This document shows, one piece after another, positions 16,552-26,728 of a stretch of DNA of 64,000 nt (positions are counted from its first letter, which is position 1; each line of letters opens with the position of its first letter). Both the position numbers and the translations under genes were made by a program. The notes beneath the pieces were generated by a model. It was given only the letters and a program-made list of their open reading frames with translations. It searched no databases and was not told the DNA's origin. The DNA is from Parvularcula sp. (GTDB taxonomy: Bacteria > Pseudomonadota > Alphaproteobacteria > Caulobacterales > Parvularculaceae), in assembly GCA_002704915.1 (NCBI GenBank), contig PAIP01000066.1:1-64000 (forward strand). The letters run 5' to 3'.

Positions 16552-16746
16552 TCATGACGGATCGCGCTTCCCGTCTTCCGTTTCGTGACCGTCAAGACGA
16601 CGCTGCGCCTGCTCGCGCTCGGCCTTCGTCTTTTCGCGTTCAATCTTGCTGCGGCCGAACTTCACGCGGTTTTCCTCTGCGCGCTTTTCATTTTCAGTGC
16701 GGCTCTTCTTTTTTCGAAAGCGGTTGAGGTTGACGATGTTGCTCAC
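16552..16746 (-). CDS. DUF4169 family protein
   Basis: A 64-residue, very basic and highly charged helical protein beginning MSNIVNLNRFRKKKSR, the mark of DUF4169, a small family found in Alphaproteobacteria. The NRVKFGRSKIERE stretch is the conserved core. Function is unknown; its charge would suit RNA or ribosome contact. The start overlaps the stop of rluB (ATGA), so the pair is translationally coupled. Confidence 0.85.
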   Translation of the reverse strand: MSNIVNLNRFRKKKSRTENEKRAEENRVKFGRSKIEREKTKAEREQAQRRLDGHETEDGKRDPS

Positions 16747-17498
16747 AGCCCGACCTCTTCGCAGATTTTCCTGCCGAGTTGTTCTTTCAGTTGCTTGCCG
16801 GGGACTTCTTCAATCTCGCCCTTTGGAAGCTTGCCGAGCTGAAACGGTCCGTAGGCGGTGCGAATGAGACGATTCACCTGAAGCCCGAGATGGCGCATCA
16901 GATTTCTGACTTCGCGGTTCTTGCCTTCATTAATGGAGAGCGTGATCCAGACATTGCCGCCTTGCGTCTGATCGAGACTGGCGCGCACCGGCCCATATTG
17001 CACGCCCTCGATGTCGACGCCGTCTTTCAGCGCGTCGAGCGCGGCTTGCGTCACCCTTCCATAGGCGCGCACGCGATAACGCCGTGTCCAACCCGTCGAC
17101 GGCAGTTCCAGCCGCCGCGCCAGCGCCCCGGAATTGGTCAGCAGCAACAGCCCTTCCGTCGTCAGGTCGAGGCGCCCGACCGAGATCACACGCGGCAGGC
17201 GGCCCTGCAATGACTCAAAAACCGTCGGCCGGCCTTGCGGGTCCTTGTGGGTCGTCACGAGCCCGTCGGGCTTGTGATAGCGCCACAGCCGCGTCGCTTC
17301 GGGTTTGCCGACGCGGGTTCCATCGATGCGGATATCCATGTCGGGCGTCACCTTGAAGGCCGGCGTCGTCAGCACCTCGCCGTCGACGGTGACGATCCCC
17401 TGTTCGATCAGCTTTTCAGCATCGCGGCGCGACGCCACGCCGGCGCGTGCGAGAAACTTCGCGATACGTTCGCCTTCAACATTTTTGAGGTCGGCCAT
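16743..17498 (-). CDS. rluB: 23S rRNA pseudouridine-2605 synthase, RsuA/RluB family
   Basis: Modifies uridine 2605 of 23S rRNA. A short S4 domain (~10-55, RIAKFLARAGVASRRDAEKLI) precedes the catalytic domain with SVGRLDLTTEGLLLLTNSG, in which Asp111 is catalytic. The KNREVRNLMRHLGL segment is typical of the RsuA group. The frame extends to a GTG at 17534, but the ATG at 17498 gives the usual N-terminus. Divergent from tadA across the GT87-like gene, a neighbourhood common in Alphaproteobacteria. Confidence 0.9.
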   Translation of the reverse strand: MADLKNVEGERIAKFLARAGVASRRDAEKLIEQGIVTVDGEVLTTPAFKVTPDMDIRIDGTRVGKPEATRLWRYHKPDGLVTTHKDPQGRPTVFESLQGRLPRVISVGRLDLTTEGLLLLTNSGALARRLELPSTGWTRRYRVRAYGRVTQAALDALKDGVDIEGVQYGPVRASLDQTQGGNVWITLSINEGKNREVRNLMRHLGLQVNRLIRTAYGPFQLGKLPKGEIEEVPGKQLKEQLGRKICEEVGL

Positions 17499-17579
17499 GA
17501 GGGAGCTTTCATCCGGAAAACGCGGCGATAGCACAAAAGCCGGGCCGTGACGACCGACGAATGGCGCAAGAAAAAGGCT

Positions 17580-18776
17580 TCATGCCGCCTGACGGACAGC
17601 GCCCGCCGGAGGATGGTCATGGGCAGGACGCAACATCGTAAGCAAGGTCATGACAAAGGCGGCGGCGGAAATGACGAAAGCAATTTGCAGCCCCGGCGGC
17701 GGCGGCAAAGCGGCCGCCACCATCATAAGAATAGCGCCGCCCATCACCCAAAGCGCTTCGGGCGCGCGATAATCCGCCGCCTGACGCGCGAGATAGGCCG
17801 CCGGCAAGATGAGGGCCGCCATTTCATAGGCATAGGCATAGGGTGAGGCGAGCACCGCCCCGGCGCAAAGGAGCGCCGCCTTGCCGAGCGCATCTTCAGA
17901 GCGCCGCCAGACAAGCCCCACCACAATCATGATCGCAACAGCAAGACCATATTGCGCGGCGACCGCTGCGGCGGCGGGCGCGCCGAGCGCGCGAAGCTGT
18001 CCGAACAGCGTGGTCATCCCTTGCGGCGGCGTGTGCAGGCCCGGCCCGACGACATCCGCATTCAACCGCGCGGCCGCCTCCAGAAATTCGCCCCAGCCCT
18101 CAAACCCGAAGACAAGCACGGACGGCATATGAAAAAGCATCGCGGTCGCCGCGGCGATGGCGATGGTGCGCCATGCGCCCGCCGCCATAAAGGCGAGCGG
18201 GAGCAGCAGTCCGAGCTGCGGCTTGATCGTCAACAGACCGGCGGCGGCGCCAGCAACGAGCCATCGTCTTTTTGGATCGTATACGGATAAAAACAATAGC
18301 GCCGCCGTCGCCAGACTGATCTGGCCGTTGTCGACGACATTGACGCAGAGCACCGAAAACCCCATGAGCCAGAAAGCATGGCCGCGAAACTGCAACGCCC
18401 GCAATGACCATAGCAGCGCGCCCCAACCCATCGCACACCACAAGAGATAACTCGCCTTGTACGGAAGCAGGGCGAAGGGCGCGGCGATGAAGAACATGGT
18501 TGGCGGGTATTGCCACATCATGCCGAGCGCCTCCAACGGCGCGCGTTCCTTGAGGCTCGCATCGAAGGCGGCGAAGTCATAGGCGGCCAGCGCATTGCCG
18601 TTCAGCGCAAAATCCCCGGCCGTGTAGAAGGCGAGAAAATCGCCGCCGATGACGCCCGTTTCGCTGGCCACAAGGCCGGGCGTGATGACCGCGCCGACGA
18701 TCAGCGTGCCGCAAAAGAGCGCCGCATAAACCAGCGTCAGCCGCACCGCCATGTTCAAAAACGCCTGCTGCGTCAT
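17580..18776 (-). CDS. GT87/DUF2029-like polyprenol-sugar glycosyltransferase
   Basis: A 398-residue protein with about ten hydrophobic segments. The first loop holds GGDFLAFYTAG (~44-54), placed where GT-C glycosyltransferases carry their catalytic acidic residue, and MWQYPPTMFFIAAPFALLPY follows, both typical of the GT87 family. Such enzymes use polyprenyl-phosphate sugars to add mannose or related sugars to surface glycans outside the membrane. The substrate cannot be read from sequence, and no glycan cluster is adjacent. Confidence 0.82.
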   Translation of the reverse strand: MTQQAFLNMAVRLTLVYAALFCGTLIVGAVITPGLVASETGVIGGDFLAFYTAGDFALNGNALAAYDFAAFDASLKERAPLEALGMMWQYPPTMFFIAAPFALLPYKASYLLWCAMGWGALLWSLRALQFRGHAFWLMGFSVLCVNVVDNGQISLATAALLFLSVYDPKRRWLVAGAAAGLLTIKPQLGLLLPLAFMAAGAWRTIAIAAATAMLFHMPSVLVFGFEGWGEFLEAAARLNADVVGPGLHTPPQGMTTLFGQLRALGAPAAAAVAAQYGLAVAIMIVVGLVWRRSEDALGKAALLCAGAVLASPYAYAYEMAALILPAAYLARQAADYRAPEALWVMGGAILMMVAAALPPPPGLQIAFVISAAAFVMTLLTMLRPAHDHPPAGAVRQAA

Positions 18777-18879
18777 CCGTCAATTCCGGTTGAGACGGCT
18801 GAATTTCGCGCGATTACGGTTAAGATGGGCCTAAGAGCGCCGCTGGCGCCATGACCGGTTCCGGCCTAGAAAGCGCCCT

Positions 18880-19332
18880 ATGACGCGCGATGAAGAGTTG
18901 ATGGGACAGGCGCTGGAAGAGGCGCGGCAGGCGGGCGACGCGGGCGAAGCGCCCATCGGCGCCGTGCTTGCGGACGCATCGGGCGCGATCCTCGCCGCCG
19001 CTGGCAATGCGCCCATCGCGACGCATGACCCGACCGGCCACGCGGAAATCCGGGCCTTGCGCGCCGCGGCCGAGAAGATCGGCAATTACCGCCTTCCGGA
19101 AACGACGCTCTATGTGACGCTCGAACCCTGCGCCATGTGCGCAGGCGCAATTTCCATTGCGCGCGTCAAACGTCTCGTTATCGCGGCGTCCGACCCGAAA
19201 GGCGGCGCCGTGTGGAACGGGCCCCGCTATTTCGAACAGTCCACTTGTCACTGGCGGCCGGTGGTCGAGACGGGACCTTTCGCCGACGAAGCGAGCACGC
19301 TCCTCAAAGACTTTTTCCGGGCAAGGCGTTAA
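18880..19332 (+). CDS. tadA: tRNA-specific adenosine deaminase
   Basis: Deaminates A34 of tRNA-Arg(ACG) to inosine so that one tRNA reads three codons. The zinc site is complete: His54-Ala-Glu56 (HAE) and Cys84/Cys87 in PCAMC, with the proton-shuttling Glu56. The family's DPKGGAVWNGP segment is present at ~106-116. At 150 residues it is the normal TadA size and not a cytosine deaminase of similar fold. Confidence 0.95.
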   Translation: MTRDEELMGQALEEARQAGDAGEAPIGAVLADASGAILAAAGNAPIATHDPTGHAEIRALRAAAEKIGNYRLPETTLYVTLEPCAMCAGAISIARVKRLVIAASDPKGGAVWNGPRYFEQSTCHWRPVVETGPFADEASTLLKDFFRARR

Positions 19333-19358
19333 ACTTTCACTCCCCAGGGGAGGTCGTC

Positions 19359-19772
19359 ATGAAAAAACTTCTTTTGCTTGAACCGCTCGCCGGGGCTCAG
19401 GATTTCACGCTCCTCATCACCCGGGCCCTAACCGGCGCGTTCCTGATGTGGGGGACGTGGGACAATATCGCCGATCCGGCCCGGATGACAGAGTTCGTCG
19501 AATTCCTACGGGCCTTCAATTTCTCGGCGCCGGAACTGATGGCCCCGCTTTCTGTCTGGTTTCAGTTCGGCTGCGGCGCCCTGCTACTCTTCGGATTTCT
19601 CACCCGCTGGGCCGGCCTGATCATGGCTTTCAATTTCATTGTCGGCTTTCTTATGGTGCATCTCGCCGACGACTTCAGAGCCCAATTCCCGGCGCTCATC
19701 CTCATCGCCGTCAACCTGCACTTCGCGGCCATGGGCGGCGGCAAATTTTCTCTCGACCGGCTGATGCGCTAA
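19359..19772 (+). CDS. DoxX family membrane protein
   Basis: A 137-residue inner-membrane protein with four hydrophobic segments. [20 protein letters not shown] near the start and the [25 protein letters not shown] region match the DoxX/DoxD fold. Some relatives take part in quinone or thiosulfate redox chemistry; most are uncharacterised. The frame runs back to 19137 inside tadA, but AGGGGAGG stands just before the ATG at 19359. Confidence 0.88.
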   Translation: MKKLLLLEPLAGAQDFTLLITRALTGAFLMWGTWDNIADPARMTEFVEFLRAFNFSAPELMAPLSVWFQFGCGALLLFGFLTRWAGLIMAFNFIVGFLMVHLADDFRAQFPALILIAVNLHFAAMGGGKFSLDRLMR

Positions 19773-19839
19773 CTGCGTTTGCGGCTTTCCCTCCCGGCGG
19801 CGGGCGCTATCATGCGCCCAAAATGTGAGGAGCCCCGAT

Positions 19840-21063
<1,224 letters not shown>

Positions 21064-21119
21064 GCAACACGAAATGGAGACGATTGCGGCGGTCTTGAAA
21101 AGCCGATAAGCCGCCGCGC

Positions 21120-22052
21120 ATGCCCGCCTCTTTGCGCAATCCTTTCGGTCGCCATACCTCCGGCCTGTTGCTCGCCGCCGCCGGCGCCATGTTGTTTTCC
21201 TTAAAAGGCATCGCCATGAAGATCGCCTTCGGTCTCGGCGCGGGGGTCGAACAGATGATGGCGCTGCGCATGGGAATGTCGCTGCCGTTTTTTCTCTGGA
21301 TCGGCTGGCGGGCGGCGAAATGCCGTGAGACGAAACCTGCGCCGCGCTTGATCCTTATCTCAGCCGCGCTGGGCGTCCTCAGCTATTATGTCTGCACCTG
21401 GCTCGATTTCACGGGGCTGAAATATATTTCCGCGCAGCTCGAACGGCTGATCCTGTTCCTTTATCCCACCATCGTCGCGCTGTTCGCCAGGATCGCTTAT
21501 GGCGACAAGGTCACCTGGCGCCACGCTGTTGCGCTGGTTCTTTCCTATGGCGGGGTGACGCTGCTTGCCCTCAATGAATTCAAAACGGCGGGGCCCGACG
21601 CCGCCCTTGGCGCAGCAATTGTCTTCATCACCGCCATCCTCTTCGCCTTTTATGTCACGGCGAGCAAACCGGTAATCGCAAAACTGGGCTCGCCGCTTTT
21701 CATCGGCATCGCCATGAGCGCCGCAGCCGTTCCGATCCTCATTCACAGCTATGCAATCTCGGCCTTTGAAACAGCGCCCCTGACCCCCGCCATTCTAGGC
21801 GCCGGGCTTTTTCTCGCCATTCCCTGCACGGTCCTCCCGGCGCTGATGATCGCCGAAGCGATTGCGCGCGTCGGACCGGGCCTGACCAGCGCCACGGGCG
21901 GGGTTGGCCCGGCGGCGACGGCGCTCGCCGCCGCGCTGATTCTGGGCGAGCCTTTCGGCGCATCGCAGGCGGCGGCGCTCGCCCTGACCGTAACGGGCGT
22001 GATGCTGTTGTCGAAGCCGGTGGCTCTGTCGCGGCGGATTCCGCGCCCCTGA
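21120..22052 (+). CDS. EamA/DMT family transporter
   Basis: A 310-residue exporter-like protein with ten hydrophobic helices arranged as two EamA repeats of five. The first half has LAAAGAMLFSLKGIAMKIAFGLG and the second ends with GGVGPAATALAAALILGEPFGASQAAALALTVTGV, the classical end of the drug/metabolite exporter fold. The substrate cannot be inferred. It follows the acyl-CoA dehydrogenase by 56 bases on the same strand and may share its transcript. Confidence 0.9.
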   Translation: MPASLRNPFGRHTSGLLLAAAGAMLFSLKGIAMKIAFGLGAGVEQMMALRMGMSLPFFLWIGWRAAKCRETKPAPRLILISAALGVLSYYVCTWLDFTGLKYISAQLERLILFLYPTIVALFARIAYGDKVTWRHAVALVLSYGGVTLLALNEFKTAGPDAALGAAIVFITAILFAFYVTASKPVIAKLGSPLFIGIAMSAAAVPILIHSYAISAFETAPLTPAILGAGLFLAIPCTVLPALMIAEAIARVGPGLTSATGGVGPAATALAAALILGEPFGASQAAALALTVTGVMLLSKPVALSRRIPRP

Positions 22053-22119
22053 ACAACTGCGGAAGTCGATTTCGTTTCGGGCGGCGCATGATAGGTTTCC
22101 GAAAAAAGGGAGGCCTTTT

Positions 22120-22536
22120 ATGACCATGCTCACGCCAGTGCTCGCGCTGATCGTCTGGACCCTGATTGTCTGGATCTGGATGTATGCGACCCGCATACCC
22201 GCCATGCAGAAGGCGAAGATCAATCCGCAGGATGCGCTGAAGCCGGGCGCGCTCGATGTGCTGCCGCTGGAGGCCCGTGTCGCGGCGGACAATTACAACC
22301 ACCTTCATGAGCAGCCGACGATCTTTTACGCCCTCGCGATCTACTCCCACCTTGCGGGCGTCACGGACCCTTTGAACATATGGCTCGCCTGGGGCTATGT
22401 CGCCTTGCGCATTGTCCACTCGCTGGCGCAGATCGTTGTCAAAAAGGTCATTCTGCGGTTTCAACTTTTCGCCCTCGCCAGTCTCGTCCTGATGATCATC
22501 ACGGCGCGGAACGTTCTGGCCTTGCTTCTCGCCTGA
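22120..22536 (+). CDS. MAPEG family membrane protein
   Basis: A 138-residue protein with four hydrophobic helices and the MAPEG signature region AADNYNHLHEQPTIFYALAIYSHL (~55-78), which includes the conserved N-x-x-E-x-P. Eukaryotic relatives are glutathione transferases of membrane-soluble substrates; bacterial ones are mostly uncharacterised. GGGAGG precedes the ATG. gshA is elsewhere in the window, but no functional link is shown. Confidence 0.9.
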   Translation: MTMLTPVLALIVWTLIVWIWMYATRIPAMQKAKINPQDALKPGALDVLPLEARVAADNYNHLHEQPTIFYALAIYSHLAGVTDPLNIWLAWGYVALRIVHSLAQIVVKKVILRFQLFALASLVLMIITARNVLALLLA

Positions 22537-22580
22537 CAGCCGCGCCGGAACATTTTTGACGCCCTTGGTGTTAACGCTCC

Positions 22581-23012
22581 ATGAGCCATCACCGCGCCGC
22601 CAACCCACCTGAACACGCCCCGGCGAAAGCCGCCGAAATCGACCGCGTCGTCCCGCCCCATGCGGCGGCGAAAGCGCGGGTCGAGTGGCTTTCCAATTTC
22701 CTCGATGCGAAATACCGCATCCCCGGGCTCGGCTATCGCTTCGGCTGGGACAGCATCCTCGGCCTCATTCCCGGCGTCGGCGACGCGGCGGGCGGGCTTA
22801 TGTCCGCCTATCTTGTCTGGGAGGCGCGCCGCGCCGGCGCCGGCGCGGGCCTTATCATCCGCATGCTCTATAATGCGCTGGTCGACATGATCCTTGGCGC
22901 GGTTCCTCTCTTTGGCGATATTTTCGACTTCGCCTTCAAGGCCAATCTGCGCAATGCGGAGCTTCTGAAAAAGCACTATTCGAAGCTCGAAAACGAAAAG
23001 AGCGAGCATTAG
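22581..23012 (+). CDS. DUF4112 domain-containing protein
   Basis: A 143-residue protein of the DUF4112 family. It carries LDAKYRIPGLGYRFGWDSILGLIPGVGDAAGG (~43-74) and a second glycine-rich LGAVPLFGDIFDFAFKANLRN, each likely a re-entrant or membrane segment. Function is unknown. It follows the MAPEG gene on the same strand by 44 bases. Confidence 0.9.
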   Translation: MSHHRAANPPEHAPAKAAEIDRVVPPHAAAKARVEWLSNFLDAKYRIPGLGYRFGWDSILGLIPGVGDAAGGLMSAYLVWEARRAGAGAGLIIRMLYNALVDMILGAVPLFGDIFDFAFKANLRNAELLKKHYSKLENEKSEH

Positions 23013-23087
23013 GCAGGCCTCGCGCATTTTGACTTTTCGTGAAGCAGGCTAACCTTACTCCCAAATGGGAAAGGGAGGCTTTGTCCC

Positions 23088-23393
23088 ATGCTGGATTTTT
23101 CACTGGAACAATGGGGATTGATTGCAGTCCTCGCCTATGTCGCGTTCATGGCCGGCCGCATGACCAGAAGCGGCGAGTCGCCGGAAACCCGCGCCATGCG
23201 CCGGATGGAGGAAGAGACGAAAGCCGCTGACGCGTTTTCCTCTCTTTCCCCTTCCGTGCAGTCGGAGGTAGACCGGCTTTTGATGGACAAAAAGCTGATC
23301 GAGGCGATCAAGGTGATCCGCGAGCACACCGGCCTTGGCCTGAAAGACTCGAAAATCGCCGCCGAACAACGGCGCAAGCAGATTGCATCCTGA
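23088..23393 (+). CDS. Membrane-anchored protein with ribosomal L7/L12 C-terminal-like motif
   Basis: A 101-residue protein. Residues ~8-25 form one transmembrane helix; a charged linker follows; the last third reads KLIEAIKVIREHTGLGLKDSK, closely resembling the helix-turn-helix of the ribosomal stalk protein L7/L12 C-terminal domain that contacts translation factors. Such fusions are known in Actinobacteria and Proteobacteria without assigned function. GGGAGG precedes the ATG. It may tether a factor-binding surface to the membrane; that is inference. Confidence 0.82.
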   Translation: MLDFSLEQWGLIAVLAYVAFMAGRMTRSGESPETRAMRRMEEETKAADAFSSLSPSVQSEVDRLLMDKKLIEAIKVIREHTGLGLKDSKIAAEQRRKQIAS

Positions 23394-23492
23394 GGCCCGC
23401 CAGTACGATATGGACGGCGCCCGGGCCGCCATTGCCGGAATTGTAAGATAATCACCGCGCCGCTTCGCTCGGCCTGCGAAAAGGAGCGTTTC

Positions 23493-24017
23493 ATGATTAC
23501 GCCGGCCTATATGCAAATGATGGCGGCCTATAATGAATGGCAGAACCGCAGCCTTTATGACGCGGCGGCGGGTCTCAGCGATGCTGAGCACCGCGAAGAC
23601 CGGGGCGCTTTTTTCCACTCCATTCACGGCACGTTAAGCCATATCCTGTGGGGCGACCGCGCCTGGCTGAGCCGCTTTACCGATTCTCCGGCGCCGCCCG
23701 TCGCCATCAAGGACTCGCCATCGCTTTTTGACGACTGGAACATCCTGCGCGCCGAGCGCGAGAAAACGGATGCGCAGATTCTCGCTTGGGCGAACGCCAT
23801 GACCATTGCAGGGATCGAAGGAGGGCTCACCTATTTCTCGGGCGCGGCGCAGCGCGAAATCAGCCTGCCGCGCTGGGTTCTGATCACCCATTTTTTCAAC
23901 CACCAGACCCATCATCGGGGACAGGCGCACGCCATGCTGACCGCCGCCGGCGCAAGGCCGGAGGATACGGACATTCCCTTCATGCCCGGGATTGAAAGCG
24001 CCCTTAATCCCGCGTGA
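23493..24017 (+). CDS. DinB family protein
   Basis: A 174-residue four-helix-bundle protein of the DinB/YfiT superfamily. The metal-binding histidine triad is His50 (GTLSHILWGD) and His137/His141 (FNHQTHHRGQ). Family members include thiol transferases using bacillithiol, mycothiol or glutathione, and damage-inducible proteins of unknown role. AAGGAG precedes the start. Its last 14 bases overlap the end of the convergent MATE gene. Confidence 0.9.
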   Translation: MITPAYMQMMAAYNEWQNRSLYDAAAGLSDAEHREDRGAFFHSIHGTLSHILWGDRAWLSRFTDSPAPPVAIKDSPSLFDDWNILRAEREKTDAQILAWANAMTIAGIEGGLTYFSGAAQREISLPRWVLITHFFNHQTHHRGQAHAMLTAAGARPEDTDIPFMPGIESALNPA

Positions 24018-25386
24018 TCAGCCACAAGCGCCCGCCGAGCAGCGTCGCGGCGGAGGCGAGACTCGCCAGCAAGCCCCACCAGACGCCGACGGCGGCGAGC
24101 GGCGTTGAAAGCCCGAGCCAGGCGGCGACGGGGAATCCGATCACCCAATAGCTGATCCCGGTGAGGATCATCGGCGCACGGACGTCTTTGAGGCCGCGCA
24201 GCGCCTGACCCGCCGCGACCTGGGTCGCATCAAAGAGGGCGAAAGCCGCTGCAATGGGCAGAAATGTCGCTACAAGCGCGAGCACCGCGCCATTATCGGG
24301 ATCGCCCGGCTCCAGATAGAACCCGGCGATCTTCATGGGCCAGATCATCACGGGGATCGCGACGATCATAATCGCGCCGATGGAACACAAGATCGCCATC
24401 AATGCCGCGCGCCGGACGCCCTGCCGGTCTTTCGCGCCTTCCATCAGGCCGACGCGCACGCAGCCCGCCATGGAAAGCCCCAGCGGCATCATGAAGGCCA
24501 TCGCCGCGACATTGAGCGCCACCTGATAGGCGGCCATTTCATTGACGCCGATGCGGCCCATCAAAAATACCGCCGCGTTGAACAGCATCGCCTCGAACCC
24601 GATGGTGACGGAAATCGGCCAGCCGAGCCGCGCAACCTCAAAAAAGCGCGGCCAGTCCGAATTGAAGAAGTTGTGAAACAGCTCAAATGTCTTCGCGCGT
24701 TTCTCCCAGCTTATATAGGCGACCAGCATGAAAAAGCCGATTGCGTGAGACAGCGACGATGCAACCCCCGCCCCCACAAGCTCAAGCCGCGGAAAACCCC
24801 AATTGCCGTAAATCAGGAGATAGTTGAGCAGCGCATTGATCGCCGTCGTCAGGATGATGAAATAAAGCGGCGCCCGCGCCCGCTCGATCGCGGCGAGGAA
24901 ATTACGCAACACAATGACGCCCAGCGCGAAGGGAAGGCCCGGCGTCAACGCCAGCACATAAGGCTCGGCGAGCGCCGCCACCGCCGGCGGCTGGCCCGTC
25001 ATCAGCGCGAACTCTTCCACGAAAAAATAGATGAGCGATAAAACCGGCGCACAAAGACCCACAAGCCAAAGCCCCATGCGCACGGACCGGCGCACATCGC
25101 GGACATCATTGGCGTCGGCGCCAAGCGCCTGGGACACCATGGGCGAGACGGCCATGGCCGGCCCCATGCCGGCGACGAAGAGCACATAGAACATGACGAG
25201 GCCGAGCGCGCCCGCTGCGAGCGGCTCAGGCCCGAGCTGGCCGATCATCACAACATCGACGGTATTGATGGAAAACTGGACGAGCTGGGTCAGGCCCATC
25301 GGCAAGCCGATGGCCATAAGCGCGAAAAACTCGCGCCGCCACGGGCCCCTTTCGGCGCCCGACGTTTGTTGCACCGCCGTCGTCAT
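24004..25386 (-). CDS. MATE family efflux transporter (NorM-like)
   Basis: A 460-residue transporter with twelve hydrophobic helices that exports cationic drugs or metabolites in exchange for Na+ or H+. Typical blocks are MGLTQLVQFSINTVDVVMIGQLG (~30-52), ALGLVMFYVLFVAGMGPAMAVSPMVSQALGA and, in the second half, QVALNVAAMAFMMPLGLSMAGCVRVG. GGAGAGAG precedes the ATG. No regulator is adjacent. Confidence 0.93.
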   Translation of the reverse strand: MTTAVQQTSGAERGPWRREFFALMAIGLPMGLTQLVQFSINTVDVVMIGQLGPEPLAAGALGLVMFYVLFVAGMGPAMAVSPMVSQALGADANDVRDVRRSVRMGLWLVGLCAPVLSLIYFFVEEFALMTGQPPAVAALAEPYVLALTPGLPFALGVIVLRNFLAAIERARAPLYFIILTTAINALLNYLLIYGNWGFPRLELVGAGVASSLSHAIGFFMLVAYISWEKRAKTFELFHNFFNSDWPRFFEVARLGWPISVTIGFEAMLFNAAVFLMGRIGVNEMAAYQVALNVAAMAFMMPLGLSMAGCVRVGLMEGAKDRQGVRRAALMAILCSIGAIMIVAIPVMIWPMKIAGFYLEPGDPDNGAVLALVATFLPIAAAFALFDATQVAAGQALRGLKDVRAPMILTGISYWVIGFPVAAWLGLSTPLAAVGVWWGLLASLASAATLLGGRLWLITRD

Positions 25387-25497
25387 GAATACTCTCTCCG
25401 TCCCCCGGGTCAGCGACCAGGGGACGGCGTGCTTACCGCCTCTGACGAAGCGGCGAAAGAGGCGACGGGCGACTAAACGATCACGGTTGCGCGAATG

Positions 25498-26319
25498 TCA
25501 CTCTTTCAAGAACGCAGTGATTTTCTTCGCGCCGTCGCGATTGGCGGAAAGCATGTCGAAACGGCCTTCGCTGAGCATACCTCGCGCCGCGCCCAATGTC
25601 CCGTAAGCGCTCCAGGCAAGCCCGCCGCCGATGGAAAGCCGCGCCGCGCCCGCCTCGGCGAAGTCGGCCAGGGAATACTGCGCCAACTGTCCGAGGATGA
25701 GAATGTTCACCGGCTTTGAAACGCCTTTGCAAACGGAGCCTACGGCGTCCATGTCGGGAAGACCGGGCGCGTAAAGCACATCGGCGCCGGCTTCCGCAAA
25801 GGCGTTAAGCCGCGCTATCACCTTGTCGAGTTCGCCAATGCCGTAAAGAAACGCCTCCGCCCGCGCCGTCAGCACGAAATCGCGGCCGCTGTTTTTGATC
25901 GCGTCCGCCGCCGCTTCGATCCTCGCAACGGCTAGCGCGTCATCGTCAATAACGGGGCTTGTTTTATCGCCGGTGGAATCTTCGATGGAGCCGCCCGCGA
26001 GTTCTGTCTTGCAGGCGCGGGCGATTGTCTCCGCCGCAGCTTCAGGCGTAAGCCCGAACCCGTTTTCCAGATCGGCGATGACGGGAATGTCGACCGCCGA
26101 CGCAATCGCGCCGCCATGGGTCAACGCTTCTTCCTGTGTAACGCCATAATCTCTTCGCCCGAGCGTCAATGCGAAACCGGACGAGGTTGTCGCCAGCGCC
26201 TTGAAGCCGAGGCCTTCGAGGATGCGCGCGGAGCCCACATCCCATGGGTTCGGAATAACGAAAGGCTCGCCCGGTTTGTGCAGTTTGCGAAGGGCGGCGG
26301 CTCTGGCGTCGGTGCTCAT
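25498..26319 (-). CDS. Isocitrate lyase/PEP mutase family protein
   Basis: A 273-residue (beta/alpha)8 enzyme of the PEP-mutase-like group (PF13714 type). It has IPNPWDVGSARILEGLGFKALATTSSG at the N-terminus, the metal-site segment PVIADLENGFG (~80-90) and GGSIEDSTG (~113-121). These are the marks of the family branch acting on C-C or C-P bonds of oxaloacetate-, 2-methylisocitrate- or carboxyphosphonopyruvate-like substrates. It lacks the KKCGH motif of true isocitrate lyases. The reaction is not assigned. It follows the NIPSNAP gene by 12 bases. Confidence 0.87.
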   Translation of the reverse strand: MSTDARAAALRKLHKPGEPFVIPNPWDVGSARILEGLGFKALATTSSGFALTLGRRDYGVTQEEALTHGGAIASAVDIPVIADLENGFGLTPEAAAETIARACKTELAGGSIEDSTGDKTSPVIDDDALAVARIEAAADAIKNSGRDFVLTARAEAFLYGIGELDKVIARLNAFAEAGADVLYAPGLPDMDAVGSVCKGVSKPVNILILGQLAQYSLADFAEAGAARLSIGGGLAWSAYGTLGAARGMLSEGRFDMLSANRDGAKKITAFLKE

Positions 26320-26331
26320 GGAATCTACCCG

Positions 26332-26661
26332 TTAGAATGTTTTCAAATCGCTATGGGGCGCAGAAGCGAGTTTCAGGAAGATGCGGTCCTCACGCGTAAT
26401 AAAACGTTCGGCCTTGGCGAATTCATAGTTTTCTTTGCCGAGCGGATCTTCCGCCAGACGCTTTTTGTAGGCTTCATACGCCGCCAGAGACGGCAGCGTA
26501 TAGACGCCATAGGCGGTCGTGGCCGATCCTTCATGGGGCGCGTAGTATCCGATGAGGTCGGCGCCGCAACGGGGAATCGCCTGCCCCCAATTACGGGCGT
26601 AAGTTTCAAAGGCATCCTTTTTGAAAGGGTCGATTTCGTATTTGATAAAACAGGTGATCAT
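26332..26661 (-). CDS. NIPSNAP family protein
   Basis: A 109-residue ferredoxin-like (dimeric alpha-beta barrel) protein. ITCFIKYEIDPFKKDAFETYARNWGQAIPRCGADLIGYY and GVYTLPSLAAYEAYKKRLAEDP match the bacterial NIPSNAP domain. These small proteins are often paired with enzymes and may act on small organic molecules; the role is unknown. It is upstream of and co-directional with the PEP-mutase-like gene, 12 bases apart, a likely two-gene operon. Confidence 0.88.
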   Translation of the reverse strand: MITCFIKYEIDPFKKDAFETYARNWGQAIPRCGADLIGYYAPHEGSATTAYGVYTLPSLAAYEAYKKRLAEDPLGKENYEFAKAERFITREDRIFLKLASAPHSDLKTF

Positions 26662-26728
26662 GACGCGCTCCGTAATTGCGCCGCGACCCTAGTCGCGGCG
26701 CAAATCCGCGCCACCCGATTCCTGCGGT

